DNA of 64,000 nt, from the NCBI RefSeq assembly GCF_000024165.1, contig NC_013194.1:930001-994000 (forward strand), written 5' to 3'. Each line of letters begins with the position of its first letter. Position 1 is the first letter of the stretch. Source of the stretch: Accumulibacter phosphatis. Its GTDB lineage: Bacteria > Pseudomonadota > Gammaproteobacteria > Burkholderiales > Rhodocyclaceae. A program made the position numbers and the translations under genes. The notes under the pieces are model-generated. The model was not told the DNA's origin. It saw only the letters and a list, made by a program, of their open reading frames with translations, and did not search any database. Positions 36,913-44,930 of the stretch are shown one piece after another.

Positions 36913-37818
36913 GTGAACTCTCATCCCCGCCCCGCCACCGCCGACCTGCGCGCCACGCTGCTCACGTGGGGCCCGATCGTGGCCGGGCTGGCCTTCATGT
37001 ACGGTCCCAGTTTCGTCGACCTTGTCCGCGGCATCTGGAGTACAGACGAGCAGAAGCATGGCCCCATCGTGTTCGGGGTGTCGTGCTGGCTGGTCTGGCG
37101 CAACTGGCCGACGATGTGGGCACGCAGCGAGGGCGCGCAAACCTCGGCGGCGGGTTGGCCAGTGGTCGTCGTTGGCCTGCTGCTGTATATCGTCGGCCGT
37201 TCGCAGGAAATCCTCATGTTCGAGGTCGGCTCGCTGATCTGGCTGCTGATTGGTATCCTGCTGCTGATGCGCGGTGGCGGCGCCGTCAAGGCCCAGTGGT
37301 TCGCGCTGTTCTTCATGCTGTTCATGATCCCGCTGCCCGGCGCGATTGTCGATACCGTCACGATGCCGATGAAAATTGCCGTGTCCTACGCGGCCGAGAA
37401 CATCCTCTTCACGGTCGGCTACCCGATTGCCCGCACCGGCGTGGTGCTGCAGATCGGGCAGTACCAACTCCTGGTCGCCGACGCCTGCGCCGGGCTGCAC
37501 ACGCTCTTCAGCCTCGAAGCGCTGGGTCTTCTTTACCTCAACATCATCCGCAGCGAATCATGGTTCCGCAACATCGCGCTGGCGATCCTGATCGTGCCCA
37601 TCTCCTTCACCGCCAACGTCATTCGCGTGATGGCCCTAACGCTGATCACCTACCACCTGGGCGACGCGGCGGGGCAGGGCTTCCTGCACGGCTTTGCCGG
37701 CATGGTGCTGTTCCTCAGCGCGCTGCTGCTGATCATCGGCGTGGATTCGCTGTTGCAGGCAGGCGTTCGCATCCGCCGGCAGCACCGCAAGCAACAGTCG
37801 GCGCCGGCGGCAAGGTGA
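36913..37818 (+). CDS. xrtB: Exosortase B, copy 1
   Basis: The 301-residue, eight-or-so-TM protein has all exosortase catalytic residues: Cys192 in VADACAGLHTLFSLEALG, Arg238 in NVIRVMALTLITYHLGD and His259 in GFLHGFAGM. It is a transpeptidase-like enzyme that processes PEP-CTERM proteins at the inner membrane. Start is a GTG just after the IS66 right end and a duplicated 5'-tag sequence. epsI copy 1 follows 4 bp later. It is almost identical in its central and 3' parts to copy 2 at 40651. Confidence 0.93.
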   Translation: MNSHPRPATADLRATLLTWGPIVAGLAFMYGPSFVDLVRGIWSTDEQKHGPIVFGVSCWLVWRNWPTMWARSEGAQTSAAGWPVVVVGLLLYIVGRSQEILMFEVGSLIWLLIGILLLMRGGGAVKAQWFALFFMLFMIPLPGAIVDTVTMPMKIAVSYAAENILFTVGYPIARTGVVLQIGQYQLLVADACAGLHTLFSLEALGLLYLNIIRSESWFRNIALAILIVPISFTANVIRVMALTLITYHLGDAAGQGFLHGFAGMVLFLSALLLIIGVDSLLQAGVRIRRQHRKQQSAPAAR

Positions 37819-37822
37819 CGCC

Positions 37823-38509
37823 ATGACCCTGGTCCGCAAGAGTCTGCTGTTGCTGGTGCTGATGCCCGCGGCGTGCGGCTCGGCGATCGCGCTGTGGCCG
37901 ACAGCCAGGATTGCCGATGAGCGCTCGCCTATCGACCTGATTGCGCTGATACCCAAGCGTTTTGCCGATTGCCATGAAGATCCTCCGCAATGTGCTGCCG
38001 TGGTCAATCCCCAGCAAGAGGGAGTACTCGACAAGATCTACAAGCAGACCTTGTCTCGGACCTACATCAATGCGAAGGGGTATCGCATCATGCTCTCGGT
38101 AGCCTACGGCGGCGACCAAAGCGACCTGACACAGGTGCACAGGGCCGAAGTTTGCTGCCCAGCACAGTGTTTTCAGTTACTGAACAAGGCAGTAGCAAGC
38201 ATTGCATTGCCCTTCGGACTGCTCCGGGTAGCGCACGTCGACACACGGCTTGGTCAGCGCCGCGAGCCGATCACCTACTGGATCACAGTCGGCGATCGAA
38301 TCGTCCAGGGCAACGCGCAGACCAAACTTGCCGAAATGCGATTCCGCTTTGCCGGCAAGACCCCGGATGGACTATCATTCCGCGTATCGTCCATCGATCC
38401 TGAAGCCCCCCGGGCCTACGACTTGCAGACGAACTTCATCAACCAAGCGCTTGGTTCAGTAACGTCTGAACAGCGCCAACGCCTCGCAGGCTCCTCTGGC
38501 AGGACCTGA
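37823..38509 (+). CDS. epsI: EpsI-type exosortase-associated protein, copy 1 (diverged motif)
   Basis: The 228-residue protein has an N-terminal signal/anchor (VRKSLLLLVLMPAACGSAIAL) and the EpsI/DUF3485 body (GYRIMLSVAYGGDQ). The family's PEVCYPAQGF stretch reads AEVCCPAQCF here (Cys111 kept, Tyr112 and Gly116 both to Cys), and GDWH reads ADCH near residue 48-51. These changes suggest relaxed constraint or altered function. It is linked to xrtB copy 1. The partner copy at 41595 keeps the standard motifs. Confidence 0.85.
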   Translation: MTLVRKSLLLLVLMPAACGSAIALWPTARIADERSPIDLIALIPKRFADCHEDPPQCAAVVNPQQEGVLDKIYKQTLSRTYINAKGYRIMLSVAYGGDQSDLTQVHRAEVCCPAQCFQLLNKAVASIALPFGLLRVAHVDTRLGQRREPITYWITVGDRIVQGNAQTKLAEMRFRFAGKTPDGLSFRVSSIDPEAPRAYDLQTNFINQALGSVTSEQRQRLAGSSGRT

Positions 38510-38512
38510 CAA

Positions 38513-39690
38513 ATGACCAGGGCCGCACTCATCACCGGCCTCACCGGCCAGGACGGCGCCTACCTCGCCGAGTTCCTGCTGAGGAAGGGCTACATCGTGC
38601 ACGGCATCAAGCGGTGCGCGTCGCTGTTCAACACCGACCGCATCGACCATCTGTATCAGGGACCCGTACGTCGACAACCGCAACTTCATCCGTCACTTCG
38701 GCGACATGACCGACTCGTCAAGCCTCGTCCGCATCATCCAGCAGGTGCAGCCCGACGAAATCTACAGCCTCGCCGCCCAGAGCCACGTCGCGGTCAGCTT
38801 GGAGGAACCCGAATACCCCGCCAACTTCGATGCCCTTGGCCCCTTGCGCATCCTCGAAGCTATCCGCATCCTCGGACCGGAGAAGAAGGCTCGCTTCTAC
38901 CAGGCATCCACCAGCGAACTCTATGGACTGGTGCAGGAAACCCCGCAGAAGGAAACCTCGCCCTTCTGCCTGCGCAGCCCTTGCGCGGTCGTCAAGCTCT
39001 TGCCTGCTGCTGGATCACCGTAAACCACCGCGAGGGCTACGGCAGCCTGTTCAACGACGAATCCCCCCTGCGCCGCGAGACCTTCGTTACCCGCAAGATC
39101 ACCCGCGCCATGGCACGCATCACGCTCGGCCTGCGAGACTGTTTGAACCGCGGCAAACTGGAATCCCTGCGCGACTGGGGGCATGGCAGCGACTGCGTCG
39201 AAGTGCAGTGGCTGATGCGCCAGCAGGAAAAGCCCGTGGACTTCGTCATAGCCACCGGTGTCCAATACGGCGTCCGCGACTTCTTCAACGCTGCCGCCAA
39301 GGAACTGGACATGCAAATCCGTTGGCGAGGCCAAGGCATAGAAGAGAATGGATACCTTATCTCCTCCCCCTTCAAGGGGGAGGTCGGGAGGGGGGTGGGG
39401 GCACTAGGGGAGGGGGCACCCTTTCATCGTCAGTCCGGCGAAGGCCAGAATCCAGCAGTCATTGACCAGCCCATCATCGCCGTTGCCCTCCGCTACTTCC
39501 GCCCCACCGAAGTCGAAACCCTGCTCGGCGACGCCACCAAAGCCAAAGAAACACCAGGCTGGATACCAAGGATCGCGTTCCACGAACTCGTAGCCGAGAT
39601 GGTCCGCGAAGACCTGAAGAGCGCCGAACGCGACGAACTTTTCAAGAAGAACGGCTACGCCGCCTTCGATTACAACGAGTACGAGAGAGG
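38513..39690 (+). pseudogene. gmd: GDP-mannose 4,6-dehydratase, broken by frameshifts and insertion
   Basis: Starts MTRAALITGLTGQDGAYLAE (Rossmann GxTGQDG). An extra G near 38660 shifts the frame; YVDNRNFIRHFGDMTDSSSL, SLAAQSHVAVSL and the YQASTSELYG active-site region continue in the second frame until about 38990, where it shifts back (WITVNHREGYG). A deletion removes several residues before SLFNDESPL. Between the blocks ending IEENGY and RYFRPTEV an insertion of about 100 bp (REP-like) interrupts the gene. The C-terminal GWIPRIAFHELVAEMVRE is intact and runs in frame into the DUF4160 gene. It cannot make functional Gmd; GDP-fucose synthesis from this locus is lost. Confidence 0.9.
39358..39455 (+). 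repeat. REP-like composite insertion in gmd
   Basis: CCTCCCCCTT-C-AAGGGGGAGG (39363-39383) is a 10-bp perfect inverted repeat followed by G-rich sequence with GGGAGGGGGGTGGGG. A second segment near 39425-39455 contains CCGGCGAAGGCCAGAATCCAG, resembling another widespread bacterial repeat. Both types are common intergenic repeats in proteobacterial genomes. Here they lie within the coding frame of gmd without adding a stop. Confidence 0.7.
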
Positions 39691-39700
39691 AGGCAGGACA

Positions 39701-39970
39701 ATGCCAACGATAAGCATGTTCTACGGCATCATCATCTGCCTGTACTTCTACGATGATGAGCGGCACAAGCTTCCACACATTCACGCCAAGTACCAAGGAC
39801 AGGAAGCCTCCTTTTCCATTCTTGACGGCGCGATTCTGAGCGGTGAAATCCCGATTTCCAAGACGAGGCTCGTGCAAGCGTGGATCGAGATTCATCGCGA
39901 AGCGTTACTTGCCGACTGGGAGCTCGCCGTGAGCGGGCAAACGCCATTTGCCATCGACCCATTGCGCTAG
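39701..39970 (+). CDS. DUF4160 domain protein, copy 2
   Basis: The 89-residue protein (GIIICLYFYDDERHKLPHIHA, then VQAWIEIHREALLADWELA) is a DUF4160 member distantly related to copy 1. A strong AGGAGG ribosome site lies about 8 bp before the ATG. The gmd-derived frame reads straight into it with no stop. DUF2442 copy 2 follows after 8 bp. The pair is probably functional, while the gmd beside it is not. Confidence 0.85.
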   Translation: MPTISMFYGIIICLYFYDDERHKLPHIHAKYQGQEASFSILDGAILSGEIPISKTRLVQAWIEIHREALLADWELAVSGQTPFAIDPLR

Positions 39971-39978
39971 GAGTGACT

Positions 39979-40221
39979 ATGGAATCTGTCGTACGTGTTG
40001 TTCCCAAGGACGGATACTTACTCGAACTCTGGTTCAACACAGGCGATCACCGGTTGTTCGACGCGCGTCCCTATCTACAGAAGGGTGTTTTTACGCGACT
40101 CCAGAATGTGGCCTTGTTCAAGCAGGCTTACGTAGCCCTGGATACAGTCTGCTGGCCGGGCGATCTCGACATTGCCCCCGAGACGCTTTTTGACCGTTCG
40201 ACACCATTGCAGACAGACTAA
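39979..40221 (+). CDS. DUF2442 domain protein, copy 2
   Basis: The 80-residue protein (VVPKDGYLLELWFNTGDHRLFDARPYL, then CWPGDLDIAPETLFDRS) is a DUF2442 member, distant from copy 1. It follows the DUF4160 gene and its stop overlaps the ATG of the fcl remnant (TAATG), so the cassette sits exactly between gmd and fcl. Function is unknown. Confidence 0.85.
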   Translation: MESVVRVVPKDGYLLELWFNTGDHRLFDARPYLQKGVFTRLQNVALFKQAYVALDTVCWPGDLDIAPETLFDRSTPLQTD

Positions 40222-40440
40222 TGAAGAAAACCGCTAAGATCTTCGTCGCCGGCTACCAGGGTCTCCGGGGCTCGCCACTCGTGCGCAAGCTCGGGACGAA
40301 AAGGCTACACCGAGATCCTCACCCGCACCCATGCCGAACTCGACCTGAGCAACCAGTCCGCCACCGATGCCTGTTTCGCGCAGAAAATGCCCGAATACGA
40401 CTTTTTGGCAGTGTTCAAGGCCAGCGGCTACCATGCAAGA
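40221..40440 (+). pseudogene. fcl: GDP-L-fucose synthase remnant (N-terminal, frameshifted)
   Basis: The first frame gives KKTAKIFVAGYQGLRGSPLVRKL, the GxxGLxGS NADP-binding start of GDP-L-fucose synthase. After a frameshift near 40295 the second frame gives GYTEILTRTHAELDLSNQSA then MPEYDFLAVFKASGY. Similarity stops near 40435. The remaining sequence up to the next exosortase gene (about 210 bp) has no recognisable coding content. Together with broken gmd this shows loss of GDP-fucose synthesis at the locus. Confidence 0.8.
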
Positions 40441-40650
40441 ACTGCCACCTAACCCAGGCTTCCTCGTTGAACCGTGCCCCTCGTATGCCTCTCTACCTAG
40501 GCGAGATGAGCGTCGACGAAATGGCTACAGCAGCCAACAGGCTCGCCGCATCCTTGAACCAAGGCGCCCAGCGCAGCACCTAATCCATTTGCAGACAGCG
40601 ATTTCCTTCCGAGTTGCCGCACTGTCTGCTCGTCCCATAATCCTCTCCCC

Positions 40651-41562
40651 ATGAACCTCGCCCCCCATCCCGCCACCGCCGACCAGCGCGCCACGCTGCT
40701 CACGTGGGGCCCGGTCGTCACCGGGCTGGGCGTCATATACGGCCCCAGTTTTGTCGACCTTTTCCGCGGCATCTGGAGCACCGACGAGCAGTCCCACGGG
40801 CCGATCGTGTTCGGGGTGTCGTGCTCGCCGGCTTGGCGCAACTGGCCGGCGATGTGGGCTAGCAGCGAGGGTGCGCAAACCTCGGCGGCGGGTTGGCCGG
40901 TGGTCGTCGTCGGCCTGCTGCTCTACATCGTCGGCCGTTCGCAGGAAATCCTAATGTGCCAGGTCGGCTCGCTGATCTGGCTGCTCGCCGGCGTCCTGCT
41001 GCTGATGCGCGGCGGCGGCGCCAACAAGGCCCAGTGGTTCGCACTGTTCTTCATGCTGTTCATGATCCCGCTGCCCGGCGCGATTGTCGATACCGTCACG
41101 ATGCCGATGAAAATGACGGCGTCCTACGCAGCCGAGAACATCCTCTTCACCGTCGGCTACCCGATCGCCCGCACCGGCGTGGTGCTGCAGGTCGGGCAGT
41201 ACGAGCTCCTGGTTGCCGACGCCTGCGCCGGGCTGCACACGCTGTTCAGCCTCGAAGCGCTGGGCCTTCTTTACCTCAACATCATCCGCAGCGAATCATG
41301 GTTCCGCAACATCGCGCTGGCGATCCTGATCGTGCCCATCTCATTCACCGCCAACGTCATCCGCGTCATGGTGCTCACGCTGATCACCCACCATCTGGGC
41401 GACGAGGCGGGGCAGGGCTTCCTGCACGGTTTTTCCGGCATGGTGTTGTTCCTCAGCGCGTTGTTGCTGATCATCGGCGTGGATTCGCTGTTGCAGGCAG
41501 GGGTGCGCGTCCGCCGCAAAATCAAATCCCAAGAAATCATCGCCTGCAGCAAGTCACCATAA
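40651..41562 (+). CDS. xrtB: Exosortase B, copy 2
   Basis: This 303-residue polytopic membrane protein keeps Cys192 (VADACAGLHTLFSLEALG), Arg238 (NVIRVMVLTLITHHLGD) and His259 (GFLHGFSGM). It is very similar to copy 1, with differences concentrated at the N-terminus (VSCSPAWRNW versus VSCWLVWRNW). The start ATG (MNLAPHPATA) matches the tag seen in the remnants. epsI copy 2 follows after 32 bp. It is a likely functional exosortase for the PEP-CTERM proteins at 61.5-64 kb. Confidence 0.93.
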   Translation: MNLAPHPATADQRATLLTWGPVVTGLGVIYGPSFVDLFRGIWSTDEQSHGPIVFGVSCSPAWRNWPAMWASSEGAQTSAAGWPVVVVGLLLYIVGRSQEILMCQVGSLIWLLAGVLLLMRGGGANKAQWFALFFMLFMIPLPGAIVDTVTMPMKMTASYAAENILFTVGYPIARTGVVLQVGQYELLVADACAGLHTLFSLEALGLLYLNIIRSESWFRNIALAILIVPISFTANVIRVMVLTLITHHLGDEAGQGFLHGFSGMVLFLSALLLIIGVDSLLQAGVRVRRKIKSQEIIACSKSP

Positions 41563-41594
41563 TGCCTTTGCTTGCGCCTTGCCCCTGAGCTTAG

Positions 41595-42281
41595 ATGAAC
41601 CTATTCCGCAAGAGCTTTCTGTTGTTGCTAATGATGCTTGCCGCATCTGCTTCGGCTATTGCACTGCGCCCATCATCCAAGCTCGCTGACGAGCGCCCGG
41701 CTCTCGACCTGAAATCAATGATTCCAGCCCAGTTTGGCGACTGGCATCAAGAAGCGCAGAACGCTGCGTATATGGTCAATCCTCAGCAGAAGGAATTTCT
41801 CGACACGATCTACAGCGAGACTTTGTTTAGAAGCTACGTCAATTCGAGAGGCTATCGCATCATGCTTTCAATAGCGTACGGGGGGGACCAAAGTCGTGCG
41901 ACTCAAGTGCACAAGCCAGAGGTTTGCTACCCGGCACAAGGATTCACTCTAATTAGTCGGCACGATGAATCGATAGTCATCCCGAACGGATCAATTCCCG
42001 CCACGCGTTTAGTTACCAAACTCGGCCAGCGCGTCGAGCCCGTAACATACTGGATAACGGTTGGTGACAGCGTGGTTCAGGGCGGAATCAACAAAAAGCT
42101 AACGGAAATTGCCTTCCGCCTGAGAGGAAAAGTTCCCGATGGACTTTTGTTCAGAGTTTCGTCTGTGGATCCAGACGAAAAAGCGGCCTTCACACAGCAA
42201 GCCAAGTTCATCGATGAAGTTCTCCAGTCAGTCAAGGACGGTGATCGGGAGCGCTTGGGCGCAGCCCCTCGCACCAAATGA
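41595..42281 (+). CDS. epsI: EpsI-type exosortase-associated protein, copy 2
   Basis: The 228-residue protein has an N-terminal signal/anchor (NLFRKSFLLLLMMLAASASA) and keeps the standard motif VHKPEVCYPAQGF (Cys111), as well as FGDWHQ near 47-52. EpsI acts with exosortase B, in or near the membrane, in EPS-associated protein export; mechanism not established. It pairs with xrtB copy 2. The DNA is less GC-rich than the xrtB copy before it. Confidence 0.9.
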   Translation: MNLFRKSFLLLLMMLAASASAIALRPSSKLADERPALDLKSMIPAQFGDWHQEAQNAAYMVNPQQKEFLDTIYSETLFRSYVNSRGYRIMLSIAYGGDQSRATQVHKPEVCYPAQGFTLISRHDESIVIPNGSIPATRLVTKLGQRVEPVTYWITVGDSVVQGGINKKLTEIAFRLRGKVPDGLLFRVSSVDPDEKAAFTQQAKFIDEVLQSVKDGDRERLGAAPRTK

Positions 42282-42328
42282 AGCGTATGGGCATATTTCC
42301 TTCTGCCGGTGAGTAGCGTCACTACACC

Positions 42329-43126
42329 ATGACATTAAAATCGGCCATTTCTAATTCGCTGGTTCGCCTTAAGGAGCCATTCCGTTCCTTTTCAGATTTA
42401 GGCTGGGGAGCAAGATCACGTTTTCGTTCCGAGCGGCGGTCTCGCGACTATCAGCGGGCATTTGAGTGCGATGCACCGCTCGTTACGGTGTGCATAGCCA
42501 CTTATAACAGGGGCGAGTTGCTGCTTGAAAGATCACTCAAGTCAATCCTTAACCAGGACTACAGCAACCTACAGATAGTCGTGGTTGGCGATTGCTGCAC
42601 AGACGATACCGCGGAGCGAATGGCCGCTTTGGCGGATCAACGGGTGGAATTCATCAACTTACCAGAGCGGGGTCGCTATCCGGATGAGCCTCGTTTGCGA
42701 TGGATGGTGGCGGGAACGGTGGCTGTAAATCATGCGCTTTCGTTGGCGCGGGGTGAGTTCATCACACATCTGGATGACGACGATGAGCAACCCCGCGATC
42801 GCATCAGAAAACTCGTGGCCTTCATTCGCGAAAAGCGAGCGGATATTGTCTGGCACCCATTCAAGTACGAAAGGATCCCAGATGAGTGGCACATCAATCA
42901 TGCTCCCAAGTTTGCAGTGAATCAGGTTACGACGTCATCGGCTTTCTATCATCGCTGGTTCAAGTCAATTCCTTGGGATATTGGAGCTTGGCGTTACCTT
43001 GAGCCGGGCGATTGGAACCGCTTTCGCAAGTTCCGCTACCTCGGGGTTCACGCGGAACGCCATCCGGACGTGCTGCTCAGCCACTACCGCGAGCGCAACC
43101 AGAAAGACGAGTCGGTGGCGCCATGA
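42329..43126 (+). CDS. Glycosyltransferase family 2
   Basis: The 265-residue GT-A fold protein shows VTVCIATYNRGELLLERSL at about 52-70, VVVGDCCTDDT near 86-96 and the DxD-type metal motif HLDDDDEQPRDRI near 150. It transfers a sugar to the EPS repeat unit; donor and acceptor are not deducible. It begins the lower-GC run of biosynthesis genes. Confidence 0.88.
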   Translation: MTLKSAISNSLVRLKEPFRSFSDLGWGARSRFRSERRSRDYQRAFECDAPLVTVCIATYNRGELLLERSLKSILNQDYSNLQIVVVGDCCTDDTAERMAALADQRVEFINLPERGRYPDEPRLRWMVAGTVAVNHALSLARGEFITHLDDDDEQPRDRIRKLVAFIREKRADIVWHPFKYERIPDEWHINHAPKFAVNQVTTSSAFYHRWFKSIPWDIGAWRYLEPGDWNRFRKFRYLGVHAERHPDVLLSHYRERNQKDESVAP

Positions 43127-43157
43127 GCTGCAGCACGGCCAAGCTTCGGGAAATCGC

Positions 43158-44270
43158 ATGAGAAACATCTTCGTCACTCAGCCGTATCTTCCTCCGCTGG
43201 AAGAGTTTGTTCCCTACTTGGAGAAGATCTGGGAGAGCAAATGGTTGACCAATGGCGGGCCCTATCATCAGCAACTTGAGGAAGAGTTGGCTGAGTATCT
43301 CGGCGTCGAGCATCTCTCGCTGTTCTCGAACGGAACGATAGCCCTTGTTACCGCGTTGCAAGTGCTCCGCATAACCGGCGAGGTAATTACCACACCGTAC
43401 TCCTTTGTCGCAACCGCCCACTCGCTTCTCTGGAACGGCATCAAGCCGGTGTTCGTAGACATCGACCCTGTTTCCCTGAATCTCGACCCGAAAAAGATCG
43501 AAGCCGCGATCACACCCCAGACCACGGCAATCATGCCGGTGCATGTCTATGGCAATCCGTGCGACGTCGAAGCCATACAAAGAATTGCCGACACCTACGG
43601 GCTTAGGGTGATCTACGACGCAGCACACGCCTTCGGAGTGGAGTGCAACGGAAACAGCGTATTGCAGCACGGTGATTTGTCGGTGCTCAGCTTCCACGCC
43701 ACGAAGGTGTTCAACACTTTTGAAGGCGGCGCGATTATCTGTCCAGACGCAAAGACCAAACAGCGCATCGACTACCTCAAGAATTTCGGTTTTGCAGATG
43801 AATTGACTGTCGTTGCCCCCGGAATCAACGGCAAGATGAACGAGATCCAGGCTGCGTTCGGCTTGCTCCAGCTCAAGCACATGGACAACGTGATCAGTTG
43901 GCGGAAAGAAATTGACGCGCGCTACCGTGCAGGACTGAAGGACGTAAAGGGCATATCAATGGCACAGACAAACTGCGCCCAGCGTAAGAACTATTCCTAT
44001 TTCCCGATTTTCGTGGAGCATGATTTTTCGCTGCACCGCGATGGGCTATATGACTATTTGAAGGCGAACGCCGTCTTTGCTCGACGCTATTTCTACCCTT
44101 TGATCAGCGAATTCTCGATGTATCGCAGTCTTCCCTCCGCAGGACAGGCAAACCTTCCCGTCGCACATCATGCCGCCAATCGGGTGCTTTGCCTGCCGAT
44201 CTTTCCGGACCTTGCCTTGGATGCCGTTGATGGCGTGTGCGAACTGATTCGTGGCAGCGGCAGACGCTAG
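43158..44270 (+). CDS. DegT/DnrJ/EryC1 family sugar aminotransferase
   Basis: The 370-residue PLP enzyme starts MRNIFVTQPYLPPLEEFVPY, contains the PLP-phosphate loop (SNGTIALVTAL) and the Schiff-base Lys183 in SFHATKVFNTFEGGA. It probably makes an aminodideoxyhexose nucleotide such as a 4-amino-4,6-dideoxy sugar. The ATG is the natural N-terminus; a longer open frame overlaps the preceding glycosyltransferase. The next gene, a hexapeptide acyltransferase, may N-acetylate the product. Confidence 0.9.
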   Translation: MRNIFVTQPYLPPLEEFVPYLEKIWESKWLTNGGPYHQQLEEELAEYLGVEHLSLFSNGTIALVTALQVLRITGEVITTPYSFVATAHSLLWNGIKPVFVDIDPVSLNLDPKKIEAAITPQTTAIMPVHVYGNPCDVEAIQRIADTYGLRVIYDAAHAFGVECNGNSVLQHGDLSVLSFHATKVFNTFEGGAIICPDAKTKQRIDYLKNFGFADELTVVAPGINGKMNEIQAAFGLLQLKHMDNVISWRKEIDARYRAGLKDVKGISMAQTNCAQRKNYSYFPIFVEHDFSLHRDGLYDYLKANAVFARRYFYPLISEFSMYRSLPSAGQANLPVAHHAANRVLCLPIFPDLALDAVDGVCELIRGSGRR

Positions 44271-44294
44271 TTGCTCGCCATACTGGAACTATCA

Positions 44295-44879
44295 ATGTCC
44301 TTTTACACTGAAGATGAGTTGCGCGGGCTAGGCTTAGCCCATTGTGGTCGATGGATCAAGGTTTCGCGAAAGGCATCGATCTATAACCCTGGGAAGATCA
44401 GCGTGGGCGATTATTCCCGCATCGATGATTTTTGTGTGCTTTCGCCTGGGGAGGGCGGGCTGGAGATCGGCCGACATGTACATATTGCTGTCTTTTCGCT
44501 TCTGATCGGACGGGGAAGGATTTTTCTCGGAGATTTTTCGGGCCTTTCATCACGAGTCGCGATCTATTCTAGCAATGATGATTACAGCGGGGAGTTCATG
44601 ACCAATCCCACGGTTCCACCCGAATACACCAATGTCACCGTAGCGCCCGTCACGGTCGGGCGGCACGCCATCATCGGCAGCGGAACGGTAGTCTTGCCCG
44701 GCCTAACCATTGGGGAAGGCGTCGCCATCGGCGCGCAGGCCCTAGTCACGAGCGATTGTGAGCCGTTTGGTATCTACGTAGGCGCTCCAGCGAGAAAGGT
44801 GAAGGAGCGGAAGCGGAACCTCCTTCTCCTCGAGAAGGCATTTGTTGATGCAACCGCTAATGAGCTTCGAACTAGGTAG
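44295..44879 (+). CDS. Hexapeptide-repeat acyltransferase
   Basis: The 194-residue protein has left-handed beta-helix repeats (ISVGDYSRIDDFCVLSPGE; VTVGRHAIIGSGTVVLPGLTI) and the C-terminal VGAPARKVKERK. It likely acetylates a sugar of the EPS, possibly the amino sugar made by the preceding aminotransferase. Acetyl-CoA is the family's usual donor. The ATG was chosen over an upstream TTG without ribosome site. Confidence 0.87.
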   Translation: MSFYTEDELRGLGLAHCGRWIKVSRKASIYNPGKISVGDYSRIDDFCVLSPGEGGLEIGRHVHIAVFSLLIGRGRIFLGDFSGLSSRVAIYSSNDDYSGEFMTNPTVPPEYTNVTVAPVTVGRHAIIGSGTVVLPGLTIGEGVAIGAQALVTSDCEPFGIYVGAPARKVKERKRNLLLLEKAFVDATANELRTR

Positions 44880-44930
44880 AACGCGTGGCAAAGGTTCTTG
44901 TATGGAGATTCTTGTGCCATTGGCGCCACG

